Below, piece after piece: positions 8,410 to 17,565 of a stretch of DNA of 45,133 bases (its first letter is position 1; every line of letters begins with the position of its first letter). The stretch is taken from positions 7,048 to 52,180 of the forward strand of contig DYIW01000002.1 of the NCBI GenBank assembly GCA_020723465.1, in the 5' to 3' direction. The notes under the pieces are model-generated. The model was given only the letters and a program-made list of their open reading frames with translations, had not been told where the DNA came from and ran no database searches. Made by a program: the position numbers and the translations under genes. This DNA is from Phycisphaera mikurensis. GTDB taxonomy: Bacteria; Planctomycetota; B15-G4; JADJEK01.

Positions 8410-9858
8410 TCAGTAGCGGAAGGTGCGCTTCTCGATCTTCGTCTCGAACGGTCCCACCTGGTACTGGCACGCGATGACGTACTCGACGCCCTTCTTGGGG
8501 CCGCTCCATGCGGCCGAGCAGCTAAAGCCTCACCCGTACTTGAAGGTGCCCTGGGCGACATTCTCACCCGCGGCCGTGACGATGGTGTAGCTCGGTTCCG
8601 CCGGGCGGGCCCTGCTGCTCTGCGAGAGGACGACCGAGCTCTTCTTGCCCGAGACGAGCTGGAGGTCGGTCAGGAGCTCCTGAGCCCGTCCCTGGACGTT
8701 GAACCCGAGGTCGGCCTCAGTCGCGCCGGTCTCCTGCATGTTGCGCAGGGACCATTCAGACACCTGCGCCACGGGCAGGTAGGGCTCGCCGAACTCGAGC
8801 AGGGCCTCGGCGCCGGGCGCGACGCTCAGGAAGGGCGTGGCGCCGCTGCCTGCGGCCTCGAGCCGCCAGAGGTCGCCCTCCTTGCCGCTCTGCAGCAGCG
8901 CGTAGCGGAGCAGCCGCCAGTCGCCGGCCGGGATCCTGGGATTGACCGGCCGGTGCATCATGACGCAATGCGCGAAGTTCCGCTCGAGCAGGGTCAGGCG
9001 CTCCGGCGCCTGGGAGAGCTTGAGCGGCACGATCTCGTCCTCTACCGGCGCGAGCGCCAGCTTCCTGGCGGCCGTGTCGACCTTCACCGTGAACGCCTTC
9101 TCGCCGAGGATCAGGAGATCGCCCAGCAGAAACTCGTCCGCTCGCGACATCTTCTGCTCGGCCGTGAGGTACAGGCTGTCCCCCTGCGCGTAGATCGGCT
9201 GATCCGCGGACACGTACAAGTTCTCGGGGATGCGCGCCGTGTCGGAGAAGACTCCGTTGCAGTCGCCGTCCCCGAGCATGACCTGGTAGGTGGCGCCGTC
9301 CAGCGTGAACGAGCCGGCGTAGTGGCAGGCGGTGTCGACGCCGAAGTAGATGAAGCGCGCGGCGTCGCCGCCGTCCTCCTGGTTCTGCCCCTGCAGGCGG
9401 AAGCCCAGCCGGTAGGGCAGGACTGCGCCGCCGAGGCGGTATTCGACCGAGACCTCGTCGTCGAAGGAGACGTAGTACTGCTCGATGTCGCCGAAGCGGG
9501 CCAGATCTCCCACGAGGACCGGGTCGTCCGTGAGGTCGCCGTTGTCGTTCCGGTCGAAGCGGATGCGGTTGTAGAAGCCGTCGTCCGCCGCGACGCGATC
9601 AAGCACGGCCAGGAAGTCGGTCTCGCCGAGGGTCACGGTTGCGAAGAGCGGCCGCGCGCCGGTCAAGTCCGGCAGGTTCCAGTCGCCGCCGGGACAGTCG
9701 GGTGAAGGCTGCGCGTGGGCGCTCCCCCAGGGATGGACAGCGTCCTTGTCGTCGAGGTTCTGCCGGTACTCGAGCGCCACCTCCAGCGTCTGCGCGGGCG
9801 CGAGGCCGCACAGCAGCAAAAGCAGCGCGAGGGACCGGACCGGGAATCCACAGATCAT
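8410..9858 (-). CDS. Putative exported selenoprotein, new family, member A (Sec encoded by UGA at 8530-8532)
   Basis: 482 residues if UGA is read as selenocysteine at residue 443; 442 if not. The start at 9858 has AGGAGG upstream and a signal peptide (ALLLLLCGLAPAQ). Two Ca-binding-like acidic loops are visible (DRNDNGDLTDD at about 102-112, and DGDCNGVFSD). The frame continues past UGA for 39 residues, GFSCSAAWSGPKKG..., to a real stop. This tail matches the tail after UGA in the paralogue at 15729-17198 in 17 of 28 positions. The proposed motif is YG-U-GFSC, a UxxxC pair, with another Cys 17 residues on. A SECIS-like hairpin follows the UGA. The start is divergent from the lipoprotein at 10027; selB is nearby. 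The chemistry is unknown, presumably thiol/selenol redox in the envelope. It matches no family I know. Confidence 0.88.
8499..8515 (-). promoter_or_regulatory. SECIS-like hairpin of selenoprotein A
   Basis: Starting 15 nt after the UGA, a perfect 6-bp stem GGCCGC/GCGGCC encloses the loop ATGGA. The loop starts 21 nt after the UGA, inside the known range for bacterial SECIS elements, and carries the required G residues. A weaker lower pairing CTT/AAG lies outside it. The geometry (14 nt, 6 bp, 5-nt loop A-N-G-G-R) is the same as in the other two selenoprotein candidates in this window. It is likely bound by the C-terminal winged helices of SelB. Confidence 0.75.
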
Positions 9859-10026
9859 CTTCCAGCCTCCTTTCTGGGTGAACGATCCAGCATATCAGGT
9901 TGTGCACGGGCTGCCAGCCGCCAGGGGGCGGGCGGCGCGTCCCCTGGCCCGGTGGTCGCTACCCGGCGAGGCTCTCGACGCCTACGATCGACGGGGCAGC
10001 GTGGCCGTGTACGGAGGGTGGCAAGC

Positions 10027-10719
10027 ATGGACCGAATCGCCGTGACCGTTGCCGCTGGCGTCGTGTTGCTGTTCGTGACCGGAGGCTGCGCGCGGAAGGA
10101 AGAACGTCCACCGGCCGCCGAGGGAACCTTCGCGATTTCCGGCTTGCCGGCCGAGATGACGGTGACGCAGCGATCCACGACGGCGGTCCCGGGATCGGAC
10201 GGGCGCGTGCGCGTGACCGTCGATGACGTCACGCGCGGCCAGGTGACGGTCACGGTGCTCGCCGAGGATGGGAGCGCGCTTGCCGGTCCGACGTCTCTTT
10301 GCCCGGCAGACCGCGTGCGATTCGCGGCGGGCGGGGGCGCCTACGTGCTGCAGCTCGAGGCGCTGGACAACGCGCTGGTGGGCGAGGACCACGCCACCCT
10401 TGTGATCGCCGCCGCGGAGGCCGGCCCGCCGGAGCGCGAGAAGATCGAGCGGCTGCTCGCGTTCGTGGCGTCGATGCAGGACGCGGTCTTCATCCGCAAC
10501 GGCGCCGAGTATCCGGCCGCGGAGGCCGCCGACCATCTGCGCTGGAAATGGGAGGCGGCCGGCGCCCGCATCCGCACGGCCGAGCAGTTTATCGAGGAGA
10601 TCGCGACGCGGTCCTCGGCCAGCGGAGAGGCCTACCAGATCCGGCTCAAGGACGGCGTGCTCGTGCCCGCGGGCGAGTACCTGAAAGAGCGGCTGGCCGA
10701 GATCAATGAGAACGGCTAG
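10027..10719 (+). CDS. DUF5329-like lipoprotein
   Basis: 230 residues. The N-terminus has a lipoprotein signal (GVVLLFVTGGC, lipidated Cys at about residue 21), so it should be anchored in the envelope. The first half is a small beta domain (FAISGLPAEMTVTQRST, RVRVTVDDVTRGQVTV). The second half, from about residue 140 (EREKIERLLAFVASMQDAVFIRNG, then EAADHLRWKWEAA and TAEQFIEEIATRSS), closely resembles the DUF5329 domain, whose function is unknown. It is transcribed divergently from selenoprotein A and ends convergently with the 4Fe-4S membrane gene; the two 3' ends overlap by 17 bp. No role in selenium metabolism can be read from the sequence. Confidence 0.75.
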   Translation: MDRIAVTVAAGVVLLFVTGGCARKEERPPAAEGTFAISGLPAEMTVTQRSTTAVPGSDGRVRVTVDDVTRGQVTVTVLAEDGSALAGPTSLCPADRVRFAAGGGAYVLQLEALDNALVGEDHATLVIAAAEAGPPEREKIERLLAFVASMQDAVFIRNGAEYPAAEAADHLRWKWEAAGARIRTAEQFIEEIATRSSASGEAYQIRLKDGVLVPAGEYLKERLAEINENG

Positions 10720-11536
10720 CGGGCGGCGCCTGCGGCCGCGAGCGCGGCGTGCGCGGCTTGGGCCCGCGCTGCACGCACACGGTCTGGCACTCGTGGCAGA
10801 CCACGCAGTCGAGGGCGCGGCTGGCGGGAACGCCCGCGCGGAAGCGCTCGGAGGGCTTGCCTTCCATGGGACAGACCTTGTTGCACTTCTCGCACTTGAG
10901 GCATTCGAACTTGGCCGGGCTGACGCTCCACAGGCTGACGTGATTGAAGGGCGCGAGCATGGCGCCGAGCGGGCACAGGACGCGGCAGAAGCCGCGCTCG
11001 AAGAAGAGCACGAGCAGCAGCACGAGGACGAGCACGCCTAGCTTGATCGCCGTGGCCAGGCTGATCGCGGCGCCGCCGATCAGGTTGGGGATCGTGACCT
11101 GGAGCGCGGAGGCGGGGCAGACGCGGCAGAAGGACCAGAGGGTCTCGGCGCCGAAGAACCAGGGCAGAGTGAAGATGGTGAGCAGGAGCACCAGGTACTT
11201 GATGTACGTGGTCCAGGCCGGCAAGGAGAGCTTGGGCGTGGGGATCTTGTGCAGCAGGTCCTGCAGGAAGCCGAAGGGGCACACCCAGCCGCACAGCAGG
11301 CGGCCGAGCAGCGCGGCCAGCAGCAGGAAGAGGCCGAGCGTCAGATAGGGGAGGACGTGCCAGCCCGAGTAATGCACGAAGATGCCCATCGGGCAGGCGA
11401 ACCAGGCGAGCGCGCATGAGTGACAGCTCAATACCGGCGCGCAGAACCACTTGAGCTGGAGGGCGGGGCTCCAGGAGCTATGCAGCAGCAGGAGGGAGAA
11501 GGTCTGCACCCACCTCCTGGTCTTCTGGATCATCAT
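10703..11536 (-). CDS. NapH-like 4Fe-4S membrane protein
   Basis: 277 residues. Several membrane helices carry cysteine clusters typical of NapH/NosR/YccM-type proteins: CHSCALAWFACP near the N-terminus, then CGWVCPFGFLQD, CRVCPASAL and CRVLCPLGAMLA. A C-terminal ferredoxin-like part has CLKCEKCNKVCPM and CVVCHECQTVC. Such proteins move electrons from quinol or cytoplasmic donors toward periplasmic partners. The gene starts 43 nt after selB on the same strand, so it is probably the last gene of a tRNA-Sec/selA/selB operon, an unusual partner. Its 3' end overlaps the convergent lipoprotein gene by 17 bp. A link to the exported selenoproteins as a source of reducing power is an inference from position only. 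The ribosome site is weak. Confidence 0.85.
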   Translation of the reverse strand: MMIQKTRRWVQTFSLLLLHSSWSPALQLKWFCAPVLSCHSCALAWFACPMGIFVHYSGWHVLPYLTLGLFLLLAALLGRLLCGWVCPFGFLQDLLHKIPTPKLSLPAWTTYIKYLVLLLTIFTLPWFFGAETLWSFCRVCPASALQVTIPNLIGGAAISLATAIKLGVLVLVLLLVLFFERGFCRVLCPLGAMLAPFNHVSLWSVSPAKFECLKCEKCNKVCPMEGKPSERFRAGVPASRALDCVVCHECQTVCVQRGPKPRTPRSRPQAPPASRSH

Positions 11537-11579
11537 GGGAATGGAGTCGTGACAGCGGCGGCCGGGTTGTGAGCTGGTC

Positions 11580-13571
<1,992 letters not shown>

Positions 13572-13613
13572 GCGCTGTCCCTCATCGCCGCCGGAGCTGC
13601 GCTAGCTCCTGCC

Positions 13614-15029
13614 TCATGCGTCTGCGCGCGCCGCGCGCCGCAGGGCTGCATGCACCAGCGCGTCCTCGCCGGCGAGGAGCGTGCGCATGTCGAGGATCAC
13701 CTCCTCCTCGCTGATGCGCGCGATGACGGGCGGCTCGTTCTGGCGCAGGAGCTGGCTCAGCCGGTCGGGGGAATGCCGCGCGCTCCGCACGGCCAGCACG
13801 TAGGTCTTGAGCGGCGTCGCCGGCATGGAGCCGCCGCCCGCGGCGCTCTCGTCCTCCTTGACGCGCGCCTCCAGGGGCAGGCGGTCGGCGTCGATGCGCT
13901 TCTTCAGGCGCTGCGCCCTCCGGCGCAAGTCGGCCGGGTCGGCCGCCAGCATGCGCAGGGTCGGGTGGTTCTCCAGCAGCGTCTCCTCGTCCAGGAACAG
14001 GCGCAGCGTCTGCTCGAGGGCGAGGTCGGTGAGCTTGCACACGCGCATCATGCGGGCGAAGGGGTGCTTCTTGATGCGCGCGACCAGCTCGGCGCGGCCG
14101 ACCACGATGCCGGCCTGCGGCCCGCCGATGAGCTTGTCGCCGCTGAAGCAGACGACGTCCGCGCCGGCGGCGATGCTCTCCTGCACGGTCAGCTCTTTCG
14201 GCAGGCCGAAGCGCGTGGTGTCCACCAGGGCGCCGCAGCCGACGTCGTCGATGACGATCACCGGCCGCTTCTGCTTCAGCGCGACCAGCTCGGCGATGGA
14301 CACTTCCTTGGCGAAGCCGACCACGCGGTAGTTGCTCGGGTTGGCGCGCAGGATGGCGCCGGTGCGCTCGTTGAGCGCCTCCTCGTAGTCGCGCAGGTGC
14401 GTGCGGTTGGTGGTGCCGACCGGCACGGCGATGGCGCCGCTCTGGCGGATGCAGTCCGGCAGGCGGAAGGAGCCGCCGATCTCGATGAGCTGGCCGTGCG
14501 AGACGATGACTTCCTTGCCGGCGCAGAGGGCGGAGAGGATGAGCAGCGTGGCGGCGGCGTTGTTGTTGGTGATCATCGCCGCCTCGGCGCCGGTCAGGCG
14601 CGTGAGCAGGCGCTCGCTCATGTAGCAGCGCTTGCCGCGCTTCCCGGTGTCGAGGTCGATTTGCATGCTGCAGCAACGGTCGAGCGAGGCGAGCGCGGCA
14701 GCGGCGCGCGGCGGCAGCACGGCGCGGCCGAGGCCGGTGTGCAGGATCACGCCCGTGGCGTTCACCACCGGCCGCAGGCGGTCCTTCTCCTCCTCGAGGA
14801 CGATGTGGCGCACGCGCTCCACGACCTCGCCCATGGCCGGCAGCTCATCCCCGGGGCGGAAGGCGCGGCGGAACTCGCCGAGCGCGGCCTTGATGGCGTC
14901 CAGGACCAGGGGGCGCGAGAACTCGGCGATCAGCTCGTGGATGCGCGGTTCCTCGAGCACGGCGTAGACCGGGATGAGCCCGCGTCGCGTGTCGTCGCCG
15001 CCGTCTGGGGGGGAGGAGTCTCGTGTCAT
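13614..15029 (-). CDS. selA: L-seryl-tRNA(Sec) selenium transferase SelA
   Basis: 471 residues. SelA is a PLP enzyme that converts seryl-tRNA(Sec) to selenocysteinyl-tRNA(Sec) with selenophosphate. The family motif VVCFSGDKLIGGPQAGI is present with the PLP lysine at about residue 299; other signatures are VVNATGVILHTGLGRA, NNNAAATLLIL and ILRANPSNYRVVGF. I chose the ATG at 15029 (MTRDSSPPDGG). A TTG at 15041 is in frame but only 3 nt from the tRNA-Sec 3' end. Order on the minus strand is tRNA-Sec, selA, selB, membrane 4Fe-4S protein, a compact selC-selA-selB arrangement. No selD (selenophosphate synthetase) is seen in the window. Confidence 0.97.
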   Translation of the reverse strand: MTRDSSPPDGGDDTRRGLIPVYAVLEEPRIHELIAEFSRPLVLDAIKAALGEFRRAFRPGDELPAMGEVVERVRHIVLEEEKDRLRPVVNATGVILHTGLGRAVLPPRAAAALASLDRCCSMQIDLDTGKRGKRCYMSERLLTRLTGAEAAMITNNNAAATLLILSALCAGKEVIVSHGQLIEIGGSFRLPDCIRQSGAIAVPVGTTNRTHLRDYEEALNERTGAILRANPSNYRVVGFAKEVSIAELVALKQKRPVIVIDDVGCGALVDTTRFGLPKELTVQESIAAGADVVCFSGDKLIGGPQAGIVVGRAELVARIKKHPFARMMRVCKLTDLALEQTLRLFLDEETLLENHPTLRMLAADPADLRRRAQRLKKRIDADRLPLEARVKEDESAAGGGSMPATPLKTYVLAVRSARHSPDRLSQLLRQNEPPVIARISEEEVILDMRTLLAGEDALVHAALRRAARADA

Positions 15030-15044
15030 GGGCCTATGCAAAAG

Positions 15045-15139
15045 TGGCGGAGGTGAATGGGAGTCGAACCCACCTAGCGTCTAAGCGACGATACGACGGC
15101 TTTGAAGGCCGCGGGAGCCACCGGGCCCCGCTCACCTCC
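15045..15139 (-). tRNA. selC: tRNA-Sec (anticodon UCA)
   Basis: 95 nt including an encoded CCA. The acceptor is 8 bp (GGAGGTGA/TCACCTCC), as in bacterial tRNA-Sec. The anticodon loop is CTTCAAA with UCA at 15103-15105. There is a long variable arm and a standard T arm (GGGTTCGACTCCC). It lies just upstream of selA on the same strand. It reads UGA and so makes the in-frame UGA codons of neighbouring genes decodable as selenocysteine. Confidence 0.97.
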
Positions 15140-15349
15140 GCATGTTGTCTGCGCGGCGGCCGCCGATCCCTTCTACTTGCGCCCGCTCCTGCCGTCAAGG
15201 CAGCCCGGCCGCCCGGCCGGAGCGGGAGGTTGCCGCGTCGTCGCTCGTGCGGTAGCATCCTGGACGCAGGCAGCCGCCGTTCCGGCCGCGCGGGTCGTTC
15301 CTCCGCGCCGGGGGGCGCTTGCCAGGACCGTCCGGAGGTGCGGCGTTTC

Positions 15350-15625
15350 ATGGCGGCAGGACCCTGGGTCAGGAAGTCGGCGGCTGCCGTCATTCTCGCC
15401 GGGAGCGTGGTGCTGATCGCGGCCGCGCGCGAGCGCTCGTACGACGTGCGCGTGCTGGACGCCGACGAGCTGGCCGAGGTGCTGGGCGTCGCGCCCTTCG
15501 ATCAGATCAGCGAGACGCAGCTCGCCATCGACGCCACCTTCACCGGCGTCATCCGCAAGGAGGGTGGGCTCTACTCCACCTACGACCGGTCGCAGCCGCG
15601 CAGCAAGCGAGCCTGCCCGACGTGA
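15350..15625 (+). CDS. Small exported protein; possible C-terminal selenoprotein (CPT-U-Q)
   Basis: 91 residues to a UGA at 15623-15625. If this UGA is Sec the product gains Sec-Gln and ends at TAG (15629-15631). The ATG at 15350 follows GGAGGTG at about 10 nt. The N-terminus is one hydrophobic signal or anchor segment (SAAAVILAGSVVLIAAA). The rest is short and polar (RVLDADELAEVLGVAPFDQISETQLAIDATFTGVIRKEGG). It ends ...RSKRACPT-UGA, which would give CxxU, a typical redox pair. Fifteen nt after the UGA a perfect 7-bp stem GCCGGTC/GACCGGC encloses ACGGC, like the SECIS loops nearby but shifted 2 nt. The gene lies between tRNA-Sec and selenoprotein B. Function is unknown; the selenoprotein reading is uncertain. 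Confidence 0.65.
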   Translation: MAAGPWVRKSAAAVILAGSVVLIAAARERSYDVRVLDADELAEVLGVAPFDQISETQLAIDATFTGVIRKEGGLYSTYDRSQPRSKRACPT

Positions 15626-15640
15626 CAGTAGTCCTTCCTT

Positions 15641-15659
15641 GCCGGTCACGGCGACCGGC
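15641..15659 (+). promoter_or_regulatory. Candidate SECIS-like hairpin downstream of the small exported gene
   Basis: A perfect 7-bp stem GCCGGTC/GACCGGC with loop ACGGC begins 16 nt after the UGA at 15623. The loop fits the A-N-G-G-N pattern of the other SECIS candidates but starts at +23 instead of +21. There is no T run, so a simple terminator is less likely, though a plain 3' hairpin cannot be excluded. Confidence 0.4.
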
Positions 15660-15728
15660 TGACCAACTATTGATGCAGCAGAAGCGGCGCGGAGGCGGTG
15701 CGCTCGCACCCCGCGCCGAGGAGCCGAG

Positions 15729-17198
15729 ATGACAGGAGCGTGGAAACGACTCGCGCGGGCGGGCCTGTTCGCGGGCGCGCTCGCCGCGCCGGCCCTGGCC
15801 GAGGAGGTGGCGCTGGAGTACGTGCGCTACCCGGAAGGCGAGCAGGAGGACGAGGCGTTCCTGCCGCGCTTCACCCGCGCCATCGAGGAGATCGCGACCA
15901 GCGCGCCGCGCGGGGACTTCAAGCTGCCGCCGCTCCAGAGCAAGGAGCCCCTGTTCGCGCTCCTCGAGCTGGGCGGGGAGCCGCGGCTGCTCGTCTTCGA
16001 CCGCGCGGACGCCGGCGATCCTTTCTTCAACGTCCTTTACTGCGACGCCGATGGGGACGGCGACCTGACGAACGACCCGGCCCTGAAGAGCGTCGATGCC
16101 GAGGCCTTGCCGGGCTACCTCGAGCTGCCGCCGCTCGATCTGAAGGTGCGCGCGGGCTCCGGCCGCGCGGACTACAGCCTGCGCGTCACACTCACCTCGA
16201 GCGCGCTGCTCGAGGGCGGGGAGCTGAGCGACCCGCTCGACCTCGAGGACCTTTCCCTGCAGATCACCCCCAACTGCTGCTACGCGGGCGAAGCGGCCTG
16301 CGCCGGCGGCGCCTGCCGCCTGCTGCTCGCCGACGCGAACGTCAACGGGCGCTTCGACGACGTGGTTCGGCTCGACTCTGACGGCTACGAACCGTTCCAG
16401 GCCATCGAGCCCGCGGGCGACCTGCTCTACCTGACCACCGCGGGCACAGTCGAGGCAAGCGACTTCTGCGCGCTCGGGAACGTGCTCGCGCTCGGCCAAG
16501 ACGTGTTCCAGGTGAAGGTCGACGCGGCCGCGCGGAAGCTCGTGCTCGAGCTTTGCGCCGACGCCAGCGCGACCCTCGACCTGCCGCAGGACTGCGAGCG
16601 CCTCTGCCTCGCCTCCGAGGACGGCGGAACGTACGTGGTTCTGTTCCAGCCGGGCCGGAGCGCCTCCGTCCCTGCCGGGAAGTACCGGGTCGCCGCCTAC
16701 CGGCTGCGGCGCGCCGACGCCGAGGGCGACGTGAGGAGCCTGGCCGCGGCCGCCACGCCGCGCACGCCTTTCTTCATGGCGGCAGCGGGCGCGTCCACGG
16801 CCGTGGCCTTCGGCGAGCCCTTCGCGCCGGCGGCGCGCGTGCCGCCGAGCGCCTACGAGGAGGCCGCGGGCGCGACACCGGAATCCGTGCCGGTCGAGTT
16901 CCGCATCGACGGCAGCGCCCAGGAGGTCGTCACCGACCTCAGGCGCGTCTCGGGCAGCGCGACCAAGATCGAGATGGACGGGGTGAAGACGCACCTGCCG
17001 AAGGCGCCGGCCTACGTGATCCTGTCCGCGGCCGGGAAGATCGCTGCGCGCGGCGCCTTCGAGTATGGCTGAGGCTTCACCTGCTCGGCCACATGGGCTG
17101 GCCCAGAAGCGCAGACCAAGTACGTCGTCGTGTGCACCTACCAGGTGGGGCCCTTCGCCAGCGCGAAGGTGAAGGAGGAGATCGCGCCCTTCCCGTAG
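15729..17198 (+). CDS. Putative exported selenoprotein, new family, member B (Sec encoded by UGA at 17070-17072)
   Basis: 489 residues with Sec at residue 448; 447 if UGA stops it. The ATG at 15729 follows GAGGAG, then a signal peptide (AGLFAGALAAPALAE). It is a diverged paralogue of the protein at 8410-9858. Shared features are an N-terminal VALEY strand, an acidic loop (DADGDGDLTND, about 106-116), a second loop (DANVNGRFDD), a FQVKVDAAARKL segment and the end GAFEYG. After the UGA the frame continues GFTCSATWAGP... with YVVVC and YQVGPF to TAG at 17196, a tail conserved between the two copies. The proposed active motif is U-GFT-C. A SECIS-like hairpin follows. The signal peptide implies envelope location. 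Its enzymatic role is unknown. Confidence 0.88.
17087..17103 (+). promoter_or_regulatory. SECIS-like hairpin of selenoprotein B
   Basis: Fifteen nt after the UGA, GGCCA/TGGCC (5 bp, with an adjacent C/C mismatch) encloses CATGGGC, so the loop core ATGGG sits at +21 to +25 exactly as in copy A. A lower helix GCTTC/GAAGC (+2 to +6 with +34 to +38) closes the element. Confidence 0.75.
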
Positions 17199-17565
17199 TC
17201 CTGCAGGCGCGTCCGAGCGCAACCTGATCGACGGGGTGTGCTCCTAACATTGAGCGGCTACCGGGGTCTCGTGCCCGTGCCCGTGCCCGACGGTAGCGAA
17301 CGCCATGACCCGCTTCGATCGGGCACGGGCACGGGCACGAAACAGCCAGCCCGCCTGCTCAGGGTCGCACGCAGACCCGCGCAATCGACTTCCTCTATCA
17401 GCGCGATTCGCCGTTTCTCTTTCGCGGCGCCGAGATGGGGGAGGCGGTGCCGCCGCGCACCGGGAACGGCCCGAAAGCGGCGCTCGGCCCGCAAATTGCA
17501 TATGGGTTTTGGAGTCGGTACGCTCGCTCGTTCGCTTCCGGCGCCAGCCAGGTGGAGTTGGACCA
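17199..17565 (+). other. Intergenic region before pta
   Basis: About 367 bases without a supported gene. It holds the large GTGCCC inverted repeat (17269-17340). Nearer the gene is the only AT-richer patch (GCAAATTGCATATGGGTTTT, about 17493-17512), which could be part of the pta promoter, though I cannot assign -35 and -10 boxes with confidence. AGGTGGAG before 17566 is the pta ribosome site. Confidence 0.4.
17269..17340. repeat. 22-bp perfect inverted repeat built of GTGCCC hexamers
   Basis: The left arm (17269-17290) is about three copies of GTGCCC and the right arm (17319-17340) is its exact reverse complement. They are separated by a 28-nt spacer. It would fold into a very stable hairpin or cruciform. 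It lies between the end of selenoprotein B and pta. No T run follows, so it is not a standard terminator. It may be a dispersed intergenic repeat. Confidence 0.8.

Noticed and set aside
17493..17512. Promoter before pta (AT-rich patch with TTGCAT and CATATG)
   Set aside because: Box match and spacing are too weak to call.
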